From CADEFX01 sp963840425 (GTDB lineage Bacteria; Pseudomonadota; Alphaproteobacteria; Rhizobiales; Hyphomicrobiaceae), in assembly GCA_963840425.1 (NCBI GenBank), contig CAWIYZ010000002.1:186001-250000 (forward strand): 64,000 nt of DNA. The letters are read 5' to 3'. This document shows positions 1 through 9,619 of the stretch, in pieces; position 1 is the stretch's first letter, and each line of letters begins with the position of its first letter. Below the pieces are notes generated by a model. It saw only the letters and a program-made list of their open reading frames with translations, did not search any database and was not told the DNA's origin. Made by a program: the position numbers and the translations under genes.

Positions 1-71
1 AACTCGCCAAAAGGGCTCGCATGCGGCTGATTGAAATTCCATCAAGGACGCTAGTGTTTTGCGACACAAAT

Positions 72-432
72 CTAGGCTCGGCCGGAGAATATGAATGCTG
101 CGCCCGGCGGCGATTAGGGCAAAGCCGATGGCGTGGTTCCAACCCAACGGCTCTTTCAGGTAAAGCACCGAAAAGGCGCAGAAGACCGCGAGCGTGACGA
201 CCTCCTGGATCGTCTTGAGCTCGGCTGCCGAGTAGATTGCGTGGCCATAGCGGTTGGCGGGTACCGCAAAGCAGTATTCGATAAAAGCGATGCCCCAAGA
301 TGCGAGCACCACGAGAATCAGGGGCCGCGCCTTGAAGTTCAAATGGCCATACCACGCGAACGTCATGAAAACGTTGGAGACGACCAAGAGCAGAATCGGT
401 GCGACATAACCCCATGGGGAGGCGAAGGGCAT
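72..432 (-). CDS. DUF486 family (DMT-like) small membrane protein, frameshifted near its 3' end
   Basis: Read on the minus strand from the ATG at 432, this gives a hydrophobic protein matching the DUF486 family of about 110-residue four-helix membrane proteins in the drug/metabolite transporter superfamily. Family landmarks visible are VFMTFAWYGHL, WGIAFIEYC, PANRYGH, AELKTIQEVVT and WNHAIGFAL. The literal frame then runs on without a stop to the window edge. Removing one C from the CCC at 103-105 restores the normal family ending (AAGAAFIFSG, then a TAG at 74-72), for a total of about 119 residues. The substrate is unknown. The gene stands alone and is divergent from lemA. The single extra base matches the pattern in other genes here and is probably a sequence error. 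Confidence 0.8.
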
Positions 433-683
433 CGGCAAGTTCCTCGCGATCGACGGCGCGATTCGAGGTCGCGCCATGCCTTGCACGAGATAGGAGGGAG
501 GCTGAGGCAGACGCGATGCGGTATTCGGCCACGCGGGCGGCCGCCTCCTTGCCCGGGAACAAGTCTGGGAAAACCGTGATCTCTCGATGGACTTAACCAG
601 GCAGAGCGCCTGCCTTGGTGCCCCGCACGGGCGATGCGCTATATTGGTCCCAAGACCATGACTGCAACCCTGGAGATGCGCCG

Positions 684-1250
684 ATGGGAACGACAGGCTG
701 GGTCATACTGGGAATCGTCGCGGCAGCCGCGCTCCTGGCCATCGCGACCTACAACGGCCTCGTCGCGCTGCGCCAGCGCAGCCAGCAGGCATTCGCGGAT
801 ATCGACGTGCAGCTCAAGCAGCGCCACGACCTGGTGCCGAACCTGGTCGAGACGGTGAAGGGCTATGCGACGCACGAGCGCGAGACGCTGGACAATGTCA
901 TCAAGGCGCGCAATGCCGCCGTCGGTGCCAGCGGTCCGGCGGCGCAGGCAGCAGCCGAAGGCGCCCTGCAAGGCGCTCTGCGCCAGCTCTTCGCGCTGGC
1001 CGAGGCCTATCCGGACCTCAAGGCCAACGAGAACTTCAAGCAGCTGCAGATGGATCTGGGCGATATCGAGAACAAGATTGCGGCAGCGCGCCGGTTCTTC
1101 AACAACGCCGCGGCTGAATACAACACCAAGCGCCAATCGTTTCCGGCGGTGTTCTTCGCGGACATGATGGGCTTTGGTCCGCAGGAGTTCTTCAACCTCG
1201 ACGAGGGCGAGCGTAAGGTGGCCGCCACCGCCCCGAAGGTGCAGTTCTGA
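684..1250 (+). CDS. lemA: LemA family protein
   Basis: This 188-residue protein has one N-terminal membrane segment (about residues 5-25) followed by a long alpha-helical cytoplasmic or periplasmic domain. The LemA signature is clear: DLVPNLVETVKGYA near residue 50 and a later AYPDLKANENF...LQMDL...ENKIAAARRFFN block. The start is the ATG at 684, with a GGAG 8 bases upstream. A longer frame from 615 lacks a ribosome site and would put a hydrophilic tail before the anchor. LemA proteins are membrane-anchored and of unknown biochemical role, and are often encoded next to M48 metalloproteases. The next gene, 30 bases downstream, is exactly that, so the pair probably acts together in membrane-protein quality control. 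Confidence 0.92.
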   Translation: MGTTGWVILGIVAAAALLAIATYNGLVALRQRSQQAFADIDVQLKQRHDLVPNLVETVKGYATHERETLDNVIKARNAAVGASGPAAQAAAEGALQGALRQLFALAEAYPDLKANENFKQLQMDLGDIENKIAAARRFFNNAAAEYNTKRQSFPAVFFADMMGFGPQEFFNLDEGERKVAATAPKVQF

Positions 1251-1280
1251 GCATCGGGGGAAGCATCGGCACCCAGCCTC

Positions 1281-2325
1281 ATGTTCCATTCCTACGGCCT
1301 TTATTCGCACATCCGGGCCAACCGCATTCGCTCCGTCGTGCTGCTGGCGGGGTTCGTCGCCCTGCTGCACGCGCTGCTGTTCTCGCTGCTGCTGATCCTG
1401 AATGCGTTCATGAGCGGCGGCACGTTCGAGGAGATCGTCGGCGATGCACGCGCGCAGTTCGCTGGCGCCTGGCCGGTGGCGATGGTGGCGGCGGCGATCT
1501 GGTTCGTCATCGCCTACTTGGTCCATCAGGCGATGATTCGCTCCGCGACCGGCGCGCGCGGGGTGACGCGCAACGAGGCGCCGAAGCTCTACAACGCGCT
1601 CGAGAACCTGTGCATCTCGCGCGGCATCCCGATGCCGCGGCTGCAGATTATCGAGACCCCGGCCCTCAATGCCTATGCCGCAGGCTTGCGCGAAGGTGAT
1701 TACGTCATCGCCGTCACGCGCGGGCTGGTCGAGACGCTGACTGACGCCGAGGTCGAGGCGGTGCTGGGGCACGAGCTGACCCATATCCGCAATCGCGATA
1801 CCCAGCTCATGGTCGTCGCCGTGATCTTCGCCGGGATCTTCGGGTTCTTCGCCGACCTGGCTATCCGCGGCTGGGACTTTCCTTACGGCTTGTCGCCGCG
1901 CGGCAAGCGCGGCACCGAACAAGGCGACTGGGACGGAGACCGGCGCGGGCGCGATGGAGGTGGTGCCGGCGGCGCCGTTCTGGCCATCATCGTGGCGCTC
2001 GCCATCATCGCTATATCATGGGGTATCTCGACGCTGATCCGCTTCGCCTTGTCGCGCTCGCGCGAGTATCTGGCCGATGCGGGCTCGGTAGAGCTCACCG
2101 AAGAATCCCGACGCGATGATCTCGGCCCTGCGCAAGATCGAGCGCAATGCGGCTTTCGACGTACCTTCGCGCATGGAAGCGTTCTTCATCGAGAACCCGT
2201 TGAAGAGCCGGCTCACGGGATGGCTGGCAACGCATCCTTCTGTCGATGATCGCATCGAGGCTCTCGTCCAGTTTGCACAAGGGCAGGACCCGCAGCCGGC
2301 CCCGCGGACGCCGCCGGCGGTCTGA
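1281..2325 (+). CDS. M48 family membrane metalloprotease (HtpX-like), one frameshift
   Basis: The protein has two N-terminal membrane segments (about residues 15-42 and 65-85) and a zinc site HELTH at 164-168, with third-ligand glutamate in REYLAD near 262. Two more hydrophobic stretches lie around 175-195 and 232-256. This is the HtpX/M48B layout of about 345 residues. The frame breaks after ELT: the G at 2100 is one base too many, and without it translation continues KNPDAMISALRKIERN and ends at 2325 in the usual LxTHPSVDDRIEAL tail. Taken literally, the first frame goes on to 2249 with a non-homologous end. It sits 30 bases after lemA, probably in one transcript. The break is probably a sequence error, because the family C-terminus is intact in the shifted frame. 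Confidence 0.85.
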
Positions 2326-2340
2326 GATCGAGCGTAAGAT

Positions 2341-3018
2341 CTACCGCGGGTTGCCCCGCGCGACGATGTCGAGCACCTCGTCAGCCCCGGTGTGCTCGGG
2401 CAGCGCCAGAAAGTCCGCGGTGATGGTGAGGGCCGGCTCGAGCAGCTTGTGAAACTCGGTCCGATCGACCTCGACAGTGCCGAACTGGCGCAGGTGATCG
2501 GTGACGAACTGGGTGTCGAGCAGCGTGAAGCCGCCGTGGATCAGGCGGGCGGCGAGATGCACGAGCGCCACCTTGCTGGCGTCGCGCTCGACCGAGAACA
2601 TGCTCTCGCCGAAGAACGCCGCGCCGAGCGCCACGCCATAGAGGCCGCCGATAAGGTTTCTGCCATCCCACACCTCGACGGTGTGGCAATAGCCCTGCTG
2701 GTAGAGCGAGCGGTAAAGGTGGCGGATACGCGTGTTGATCCAGGTCGAGCGGCGCCCGGGACGGGAGGCGGCGCAGCCATCGATGACGCCCTCGAAGTCG
2801 GTATTGATGCGCACCTGGAACAGGCCAGCCTTGATCGTGCGCGCCAGCCGCCGCGGGACATGCACGTCGTCGAGCGGCAGGATGCCACGGTGCTGCGGCT
2901 CGATCCAGTAGAGTGCCGGATCGTCCGCGCTTTCCGCCATGGGGAAGATACCGCAGGAATAGGCCTTGAGCAGAACCTGCGGCGTGATCTCGATTACGAT
3001 GTCGTCGCGCGACGTCAC
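2341..3018 (-). CDS. aat: leucyl/phenylalanyl-tRNA--protein transferase
   Basis: This cytoplasmic enzyme transfers Leu or Phe from charged tRNA to proteins with N-terminal Arg or Lys, marking them for ClpAP by the N-end rule. The 225-residue length is normal. Family blocks are in order: AYSCGIFPMAE near residue 20, WIEPQHRGILPLD, TWINTRIRHLYRSL, a GLYGVALGAAFFGESMF core with the invariant GESMFS, and DTQFVTDHL. It is the last gene of the minus-strand aroQ-accB-accC-aat run, 45 bases after accC, an order conserved in alphaproteobacteria. Its stop lies 15 bases from the convergent M48 gene. Confidence 0.97.
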   Translation of the reverse strand: MTSRDDIVIEITPQVLLKAYSCGIFPMAESADDPALYWIEPQHRGILPLDDVHVPRRLARTIKAGLFQVRINTDFEGVIDGCAASRPGRRSTWINTRIRHLYRSLYQQGYCHTVEVWDGRNLIGGLYGVALGAAFFGESMFSVERDASKVALVHLAARLIHGGFTLLDTQFVTDHLRQFGTVEVDRTEFHKLLEPALTITADFLALPEHTGADEVLDIVARGNPR

Positions 3019-3063
3019 GAGCTGAGGATGGTCCGATCGCTAGCGATACACGATCCCTGCAAT

Positions 3064-4404
3064 CTAGGGCTGCTGCAGGAATTTTTCGAGCCAGTGAATG
3101 TCATACATGCCGTTGGCGATGTCGGGATGCCGCACCAGCTCGACGAACAACGGCGTGGTGGTTTCGATCCCGTCGATAACGAATTCGGACAGGCAGCGTT
3201 TCAAGCGCATCAGGCATTCGTTGCGATTCTTGCCGTGCACGATCAGCTTGCCGATCAGGCTGTCGTAGTTGGGCGGGATGCGATAGCCCTGATAGGCGCC
3301 GCTGTCGACGCGCACGCCGAGCCCGCCCGGCGGGTGCCAGTAGGTGATCTTGCCCGGCGAGGGGCGGAAATTCTGCGGGTTTTCAGCGTTGATGCGGCAT
3401 TCGATGGCGTGGCCCTGGAACGTCACCTCTTCCTGTTTCAGGGTGAGCGGTGCGCCCGAGGCGATGCGGATCTGCTCGATGACGAGATCGAGGCCGGTGA
3501 TCATCTCGGTCACCGGATGCTCGACCTGCAGACGCGTGTTCATCTCGATGAAGAAGAACTCACCGTCCTCGTAAAGGAACTCGACGGTGCCCGCGCCGCG
3601 ATACTTGATTTTCTGCATGGCGCGCCGCACGGCCTCGCCAATCTTCTGGCGCTGCTCGCTGTTGAGCGCAGGTGAGGGTGCCTCCTCCCAGATCTTCTGA
3701 TGCCGCCGCTGCAGGGAGCAGTCGCGCTCGCCGAGATGGATCGCATCGCCCTTGCCGTCACCGAACACCTGGATCTCGATGTGGCGGGGCTTGGTCAGAT
3801 ACTTCTCCAGGTAGACGCTGTCGTCGCCGAAAGCCGCCTTCGCCTCGCTGCGTGCGGTCTTGATGGCGAGATCCAGGTCCTCCGGCGTACGCGCCACCTT
3901 CATGCCGCGCCCGCCGCCGCCGGCTGCAGCCTTGACCAGCACCGGGAAGCCCATCTGCTTGGCGATCTTCATCGCCTGGATCAGGTTGGTAACGGCGCCG
4001 TCGGAGCCCGGCACGACCGGGATGCCGAGCCGCTTGGCCGTCTCTTTGGCCTCGATCTTGTCGCCCATGATGCGGATGTGCTCGGAGGTCGGGCCGATGA
4101 ACGTGATCTGGTGCTCCTCCAGAATCTCGGCGAAGCGCGCGTTTTCCGATAGGAAGCCATAGCCCGGATGGATGGCGTCGGCGCCGGTGATCTCGCAGGC
4201 GGCCAGCAGGCGCGGGATGTTCAGATAGCTCTCGGATGCCGGCGGAGGACCGATGCACACGCTCTCGTCTGCCAGGCGCACGTGCATGGCGTCGGCATCG
4301 GCCGTCGAATGCACGGCGACGGTGGCGATGCCGAGCTCCTTGCAGGCTCGCTGGATGCGGAGCGCGATCTCTCCGCGGTTGGCAATGAGGACTTTGTCGA
4401 ACAT
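3064..4404 (-). CDS. accC: acetyl-CoA carboxylase, biotin carboxylase subunit
   Basis: This 446-residue subunit carboxylates the biotin carried by AccB, using ATP and bicarbonate, in the first committed step of fatty-acid synthesis. The start MFDKVLIANRGEIALRI is the canonical N-terminus. The ATP-grasp glycine loop (AAGGGGRGMKVA) lies near residue 165, the EKY...HIEIQVFGD motif follows, and the catalytic block EMNTRLQVEHPVTE is near residue 290. Nothing is missing. The gene is separated from accB upstream by an 81-base spacer made of short repeats, which is unusually long for this gene pair. Confidence 0.98.
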   Translation of the reverse strand: MFDKVLIANRGEIALRIQRACKELGIATVAVHSTADADAMHVRLADESVCIGPPPASESYLNIPRLLAACEITGADAIHPGYGFLSENARFAEILEEHQITFIGPTSEHIRIMGDKIEAKETAKRLGIPVVPGSDGAVTNLIQAMKIAKQMGFPVLVKAAAGGGGRGMKVARTPEDLDLAIKTARSEAKAAFGDDSVYLEKYLTKPRHIEIQVFGDGKGDAIHLGERDCSLQRRHQKIWEEAPSPALNSEQRQKIGEAVRRAMQKIKYRGAGTVEFLYEDGEFFFIEMNTRLQVEHPVTEMITGLDLVIEQIRIASGAPLTLKQEEVTFQGHAIECRINAENPQNFRPSPGKITYWHPPGGLGVRVDSGAYQGYRIPPNYDSLIGKLIVHGKNRNECLMRLKRCLSEFVIDGIETTTPLFVELVRHPDIANGMYDIHWLEKFLQQP

Positions 4405-4485
4405 GCTCTCTCAGGCAGTCGGCAGTCGGCAATAGGCAGTAGTGAGTGCTTTCTTCGACTGCCAGCTGCCCATCGCCTATCGCCC
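4405..4485. repeat. short tandem/inverted repeat between accB and accC
   Basis: The accB-accC spacer contains near-tandem heptamers (GGCAGTC, GGCAGTC, GGCAATA, GGCAGTA) followed about 30 bases later by a partly complementary stretch (CTGCCCATCGCCTATCGCC). The segment could fold as an imperfect hairpin in the operon mRNA. Similar heptamer-type repeats are scattered between genes in related alphaproteobacteria, so a dispersed repeat is the simplest reading. Confidence 0.55.
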
Positions 4486-4971
4486 CTACTCGATGATCAC
4501 CAGCGGCTCGCCGAACTCCACCGGCTGACCATTCTCGACCAGAACTTCCTTCACCGTCCCCGCCTTCGGAGCCGGAATATGGTTCATGGTCTTCATGGCC
4601 TCGATGATGAGCAACGTCTGTCCCTGGACGACGCGGGTGCCGATCTCGATGAAGGGGGCAGCACCGGGCTCGGGCGATCGATAGGCCGTGCCGACCATGG
4701 GAGACTTGACGCAGCCGGGGTGGCTTGCGGGATCGGGACCGGTCTTGGCGGGCGGAGCCATCGGGTCGCCGCCGCGCTGCGCTGCGGCCTGCGGGGCTAG
4801 GCCCGCAGCCGGGGCGTGGGTCACGACGGGCGCGGGCAGGCGCGCGACGCGGATCTTCAGGTCATCGCGCTCGATCTCGATCTCGGAGAGCCCCGTCTCG
4901 TTCAGGAGCTCGGCCAGCTCGCGGATCAGCGCTTTCTCCACGCCGTTCCTCTCCTTCGCGTCTTTCGCCAT
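4486..4971 (-). CDS. accB: acetyl-CoA carboxylase, biotin carboxyl carrier protein
   Basis: This 161-residue carrier holds the biotin that shuttles CO2 between AccC and the carboxyltransferase. The C-terminal biotinyl domain is complete. The biotinylated lysine is in IEAMKTMNHI, 34 residues from the end, preceded by SPMVGTAYRSPEPG and followed by PVEFGEPLVIIE. The middle is a flexible Ala/Pro-rich linker, as usual. I chose the ATG at 4971 (MAKDAKERNG) over one five codons upstream, because family members start with a short charged stretch before the helical domain. The gene lies 22 bases after aroQ. Confidence 0.97.
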   Translation of the reverse strand: MAKDAKERNGVEKALIRELAELLNETGLSEIEIERDDLKIRVARLPAPVVTHAPAAGLAPQAAAQRGGDPMAPPAKTGPDPASHPGCVKSPMVGTAYRSPEPGAAPFIEIGTRVVQGQTLLIIEAMKTMNHIPAPKAGTVKEVLVENGQPVEFGEPLVIIE

Positions 4972-4993
4972 GCTATCCGTCCGCACCTTGCGC

Positions 4994-5455
4994 TCAGGCC
5001 GTGTGACTGCGAGGCGTTTCGCCCAGAATGCCGGCGAGCGCGCTCAGAGCCAGAAGGTAGCTGTTGGCGCCAAACCCGCAAATGACGCCGACGGCCCCCG
5101 CGGAAATATAGGAATGATGACGAAAGCTCTCGCGCTTGAAGACGTTCGAGAGGTGAACCTCGACAGCCGGCAGCTCCGCCGCGTTGAGGGCGTCGAGCAG
5201 GGCAATGGAGGTATGCGTCAGCGCGCCGGCGTTGAGCACGATGCCGCTCGCCTTGTCGCGTGCCTCCTGGATCCAGCCGACCAGCTCGCCTTCATGGTTG
5301 GATTGGCGAAAATCGATGCTGAGGTTGAGGCTCTTGGCGTGCGCCTCGGCGCGGCGCTGTACGTCGGCGAGCGTCTCGCGGCCATAGATCTTGGGCTCGC
5401 GCAGGCCGAGCATATTCAGGTTCGGGCCGTTCAGGACATAGACCGGCTTTGCCAT
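4994..5455 (-). CDS. aroQ: type II 3-dehydroquinate dehydratase
   Basis: This 153-residue enzyme catalyses the third shikimate-pathway step, 3-dehydroquinate to 3-dehydroshikimate, as a dodecamer. All type II motifs are present: VLNGPNLNMLGLREP at the N-terminus with the catalytic Tyr in EPKIYG, SNHEGELVGWI, LNAGALTHTS, and EVHLSNVFKRESFRHHS containing the catalytic histidine. The start is the ATG at 5455. The open frame extends 28 codons upstream, but nothing there resembles the family. It is the first gene of the aroQ-accB-accC-aat run. Confidence 0.97.
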   Translation of the reverse strand: MAKPVYVLNGPNLNMLGLREPKIYGRETLADVQRRAEAHAKSLNLSIDFRQSNHEGELVGWIQEARDKASGIVLNAGALTHTSIALLDALNAAELPAVEVHLSNVFKRESFRHHSYISAGAVGVICGFGANSYLLALSALAGILGETPRSHTA

Positions 5456-5595
5456 GGGCTCTCGCAGATTCTCTTCGGACAGGATCTGCCGGCACAGGCC
5501 GTAAGCCTTCACATGGCTACGGGCCGCAGATCCATACAACCTGCCGCCCGTGTATCAGCTTTCTCGCAGTGGCGAAAGTACGGCGCCCTCGAGCC

Positions 5596-6477
5596 TTAAC
5601 AGACCGAGCAGCCGTTCTTGCGCACATCGGCTACGTGGCCGGTCATGACCTCGAGCAGGTTCTGAGGTGCGCCGGCAATGGCCTTGTCCCCAACCAGGAA
5701 ATGCGGGGTGCCCTGGATGCCCATCTTCTGTGCCAGGTTGCGCACCGTCTCGATCTCGCCCTTGACCTCGGGTCCCTCCATGTCCTTCTTGAGCTTCGCC
5801 ATGTCGAGGCCGAGCTTCTCCACCGCCTTGAGCGCCGTTTGCTCGTTGATCTCGCCGCGCAACCCGATGAGCGCGCGATGCGCTTCCCAATACTTGCCCT
5901 GCAACTTCGCCGCCAGCGCCACCTTGGCGCCTTCCTCGGAACCCTTGGAGAGGATCGGCAGCTCCTTGAAAATCACCTTCACCTTCGGGTCTTTCTCCAC
6001 CATCTTGGCGACGTCGCCGAACGCCCGTTTGCAGTAGCCGCAGTTGTAATCGAAGAACTCGACGATGGTGACGTCGCCGCTCGGGTTGCCGACCATCGGC
6101 GCGTTGGGGCGACGGAAGATCTCGCCCGCGCTCTCCTTGAGTGCAACCTTCAGACGTTCGGCCTGGATGGTCTCCATCTTGGACTCGAGCGCCGTCTGGA
6201 TCTCCATCATGACCTCGGGATTGTTCATGAGGTAGTCCTTGACGATCTTCTCGATCGCTTGCTTCTGCTCGGCCGTGAAGGGACCGGAGACCGAGGGCGT
6301 CGTGCCGGTCGCCTGGGCGATCTGCACTTGCGCGACCTTAGGTCCGTCCGCGGCCACAGCCGGGCTGGGTTGACGGCCGATACCGACCGTGGCGCCGATC
6401 AACAGGATGGCGGGTATGGCCAGGGTGGCGCCCTTCTTCGAGGTCAGGTGGTCGAAAAGCGTGCTCATGATGGACAT
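5596..6477 (-). CDS. DsbA family (Com1-like) periplasmic thiol oxidoreductase
   Basis: This 293-residue protein has an N-terminal hydrophobic export/anchor segment (residues 18-36), a helical linker to about residue 120, then a thioredoxin fold. The redox motif is CGYC at 146-149 in VEFFDYNCGYCKRAF, and the cis-proline loop is GTPHFLVG near residue 255. This arrangement is typical of Com1/ScsC-like DsbA proteins that form or isomerise disulfides. The C-terminus ends in CSVC, a second cysteine pair. The ATG at 6477 has an AAGGAG about 11 bases upstream. It follows the BepA-like protease on the same strand (41-base gap), consistent with envelope protein folding. Confidence 0.92.
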   Translation of the reverse strand: MSIMSTLFDHLTSKKGATLAIPAILLIGATVGIGRQPSPAVAADGPKVAQVQIAQATGTTPSVSGPFTAEQKQAIEKIVKDYLMNNPEVMMEIQTALESKMETIQAERLKVALKESAGEIFRRPNAPMVGNPSGDVTIVEFFDYNCGYCKRAFGDVAKMVEKDPKVKVIFKELPILSKGSEEGAKVALAAKLQGKYWEAHRALIGLRGEINEQTALKAVEKLGLDMAKLKKDMEGPEVKGEIETVRNLAQKMGIQGTPHFLVGDKAIAGAPQNLLEVMTGHVADVRKNGCSVC

Positions 6478-6518
6478 GGCGAGGAAGGCTCCTTGCTTGG
6501 CTACGGCACGTTTAGCCG

Positions 6519-7923
6519 CTAATTCGGGATCTTGTAATTCACGATATCGCCAGCCCGGATCGACTCCGGAGAGCCCGTGGGCAGCTTGACCTGGGCACGC
6601 TTGGCAAAGATCTGGGCCTGCTTCACGTCGCCTTCAAGGAAATAGGCCTCTGCGGCGGCGAGGTAGGACTTCGGGCAGCTTGCCCTTCTTGGAGTAGCCG
6701 TTGCCTAACAGGTGGTAGGCTTGCGGGTTGGGGTCCTCGACCAGCGACTTGCGCGCCAGCGCAATGGCCTCGTCGACGCCCCGTGCATCGTCCGCGGCAA
6801 TCAGAGCTTGCGCCAGCCGTACGCTGATGAGCGGCGCATCGCCGATGAGCTTCAGCGACCGGCGCAAGGGCTCTATAGCTTCCCGCGACTTACCCGTGCG
6901 CATGAGGAAGTCGCCCTTGAGCTCGTGGAAGTAGGGGTTGTCCGGGCGGTCCCGGATAAGTGCGTCAACGTCCGGGAGCGAAGCGTCGAGGCCGCTCTGG
7001 AAGAAGCGTGCAATGGTACGTGCATAGCGCGCGGGCAGGCTCTGGTCGCTCTGCGGATAGCGGTTAAGGACGATTTGCGGCCGCTCGAGATAGCCTGCGA
7101 TCTTGGCCCGCATCAGATCGTGGCGGAGCTGCAGTGGGACTGGATCCTGCTCGTTCGCGAAGGGGCTTTTGGCTACGGCATCACGGAGCTGCGCCAGTCG
7201 ATTGGCGGCAACAGGATGGCTGCGCGCGAACGCATCCTGGGTAGCGCCGGAGGCCGAGATGTACTCCTGCTGCGCGAACCGCTCGAAGGTCTCGAGCATG
7301 CCCTTGCCGGACTGCCGCGTGGTGGTGAGGAAGCGCAACCCGGCCTGGTCGGCCGACAATTCCTGGGCGCGCCGGTCGGCCAAAAGAGAACGCATCAGCA
7401 GCTCGTCGCCGCCCATCATGACGCCGGCGCCAGCGCCTGTGCCGCCGCCGCCTCCTCCCGCTACCATGAGGCCGATGCCGAGCAGCTTGATGAGCAGGCT
7501 CTTGGTCTGGTCGCGGGCGATGCGCTCGCGCAGCTGGGCCAGATGTCCGCCGGCGATGTGACCGGCCTCGTGCGCGATGACGCCGATCACCTGATTGGGC
7601 GTGTCGGCCTGTTGCAGGGTGCCGGTGTGGATGAAGACGTTGCTGCCGTCGAGCACGAAGGCGTTGTAGCTGTCGTGCCGGATGATGCGCATGGTCACGC
7701 GTCCACTGCCGAGGCCTGCGGCGCGGAAGATGGGACGCGAGTAGTCCTTCAGCAGGTTCTCGATCTCGGTGTCGCGGATGTAGCTCAGCACCTGTGCCTG
7801 AGCCGAGGTGGCGCATGCACCGAGCGCGACTATGCTTGCGCAGAAGGTGACACGTGCGATCCGCAGAAGACCGAGGTCGAATCGTTTGTCGCGTGCTGAC
7901 ATCGTTTTCGTCGTGTTGCCCAA
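6519..7923 (-). CDS. BepA-like M48 metalloprotease with TPR repeats, frameshifted near its C-terminus
   Basis: This is an exported M48C-type protease: an N-terminal signal (about residues 22-44, ending either at a lipobox-like LGAC or at AQA), a zinc motif HEAGH at 118-122 in GVIAHEAGHIAGGHL, a Gly-rich hydrophobic hairpin (about 145-170), then TPR-like helices from residue 300. Family members assemble or degrade outer-membrane proteins. The literal frame ends at 6634 after LPEVLPRRR. Dropping one base near 6676 restores SYLAAAEAYFLEGDVKQAQ and a natural end NYKIPN with TAG at 6521-6519. The final TPR is therefore present but shifted, probably by a sequence error. The gene is transcribed towards the DsbA-family gene. 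Confidence 0.85.
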
Positions 7924-8162
7924 GTCGACAGGATAGCGATGTGACCCTGCGGGACCCTAGTTGCGAGGCTAGAGCCGGTCAACGCACCTGACTTTGCCCG
8001 CCGTAGTCGCGCCACTGGCAAAGCATCGGCGGCACCCCTATAAGCCGTGACGGCCGCAGCCCGCAGCACCGGCCTTAGACACGCGTGGTGTGCAGTTCCG
8101 CTTCGATACCGGCAGTCGCGTCAAACTGCGGCGAGCGCGTGGCGATTTGAGGGCATAGATGA

Positions 8163-8188
8163 TGCTGCGGCGGCATGCCGCCGCAGCA
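8163..8188. promoter_or_regulatory. perfect 26-bp palindrome upstream of an aminotransferase
   Basis: The arms are 13 bases each (TGCTGCGGCGGCA and its exact complement) with no spacer. The centre is at 8175/8176 and the right end lies 18 bases before the ATG at 8207. It could be a dimer operator or an mRNA hairpin over the ribosome-binding region. No T-run follows, so it is not a normal terminator. Confidence 0.5.
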
Positions 8189-8206
8189 CGAGTGGAGTGA
8201 TCGCAC

Positions 8207-9412
8207 ATGGGCGATGGTTCGAAACTGGCGGCGGCGCAAGAACTGATCGTGCGCCCGCCATCGGAGCGCAGTGCCATTGCTCCGTTCATCGTCATGGATG
8301 TCATGCGCGCGGCGGCGGCGCGCGAGGCCGAGGGCGCGCGTGTTATCCACATGGAGGTGGGACAGCCCGGAACGCCTGCGCCACGCGCGGCACGCGAGGC
8401 GGTGAAGCGCGCTCTCGACAGCGACAACCTCGGCTACACGCTGGCGCTGGGGATGGAGCCTTTGCGCGAGCGTATCGCGCGGCTCTATCAGGACCGGCAT
8501 GGCATTACGGTAGGGCCGGAGCGCGTAGTGGTGACGAGCGGCTCGTCGGCTGCGTTCGTGCTGGCGTTCCTGGCTCTGTTCGACGCCGGCGCCAAGGTGG
8601 CGCTGCCGGCCCCGGGCTATCCATGTTATCGCCATATCCTGACTGCGCTCGGTGCTGTGCCGGTCATGTTGGAGACCGGCCCCAACACGCGCTGGATGCC
8701 GACGGCAGCGCAGATCGAAGAGGCGGCGGTGCAGCAGGCACTGGCCGGGCTTTTGATCGCGAGCCCCGCCAATCCGACCGGCACCATGCTCGAGCCGGAG
8801 CGGCTGGCCGAGATCGTCGCCGCCTGCCGCCGGCGCGGGCTGTGGTTCGTGTCGGACGAGATCTATCACGGCCTGACCTATGGTGTGCCGGAGGCAACGG
8901 CGCTGCAATTCTCCGATGATGTCGTCGTCATCAACAGCTTCTCGAAATACTTCTCCATGACCGGCTGGCGTGTGGGCTGGATGGTAGTGCCGCAGTATCT
9001 GGTGCGCACCATGGAGCGACTGGCGCAGAACCTCTACATCTCGCCGCCGGCGGTGGCGCAGGTGGCCGCACTCGGCGCCTTCGATGGCATCGATGAGCTC
9101 GAGCGCAATCGCGGCGTGTACGCCGCCAATCGCGATCTGCTGCTGACGGAGCTGCCCAAGGCGGGCTTGGGCAAGATCGTGCCGGCCGACGGCGCCTTCT
9201 ATCTGTACGTGGATGTGGGCGACTACACGGACGACAGCCTCGGCTTCGCCAAAGCGATGCTTGAGGAGACGGGCGTTGCGGCAACGCCGGGCGTCGACTT
9301 CGACGAGGCGCGCGGACGGCGCTTCATGCGCTTTTCCTACTCGGGGACAACCGAGGACATGGCCGAGGCTGCGCGCCGGTTGCAGGGCTGGTCGCGGCTG
9401 GCGCGCGGGTAA
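8207..9412 (+). CDS. class I/II PLP-dependent aminotransferase
   Basis: This 401-residue fold-type I aminotransferase (aspartate aminotransferase superfamily) is complete. The PLP lysine is K247 in SFSKYFSMTGWRVGW, the cofactor-binding asparagine is in SPANPTGT near 188, the aspartate in SDEIYHGL near 217, and the substrate arginine in FMRFSYSG near the end. The N-terminal VGQPGTPAP replaces the common IGEPDF motif. The specific amino acid cannot be told from sequence. It stands alone, divergent from the BepA-like gene, with a perfect palindrome just before its start. Confidence 0.93.
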   Translation: MGDGSKLAAAQELIVRPPSERSAIAPFIVMDVMRAAAAREAEGARVIHMEVGQPGTPAPRAAREAVKRALDSDNLGYTLALGMEPLRERIARLYQDRHGITVGPERVVVTSGSSAAFVLAFLALFDAGAKVALPAPGYPCYRHILTALGAVPVMLETGPNTRWMPTAAQIEEAAVQQALAGLLIASPANPTGTMLEPERLAEIVAACRRRGLWFVSDEIYHGLTYGVPEATALQFSDDVVVINSFSKYFSMTGWRVGWMVVPQYLVRTMERLAQNLYISPPAVAQVAALGAFDGIDELERNRGVYAANRDLLLTELPKAGLGKIVPADGAFYLYVDVGDYTDDSLGFAKAMLEETGVAATPGVDFDEARGRRFMRFSYSGTTEDMAEAARRLQGWSRLARG

Positions 9413-9619
9413 CAGCTCGACTCTTTCAAGTGCAATCCAGCGCTCGGTGCGCCGGGCAGCCTCGATCGCTGGCCGTATGCGGGCGTGTCACGGTTTCGTC
9501 AAAATTTAATCCGTACTGTGATCAAGTTGCACTTCGGCTCTCGAGGCGTGCGATTGAGGCGCAGCTGCAAACAGCTGTCCAGTCTGAGGGCCATTTCGTA
9601 AACGTCTCCGCGAGTGCTC

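Noticed and set aside
639..1922. 427-codon minus-strand frame opposite lemA and the M48 protease
   Set aside because: Arg/His/Asp-rich antisense shadow. Both plus-strand genes match known families.
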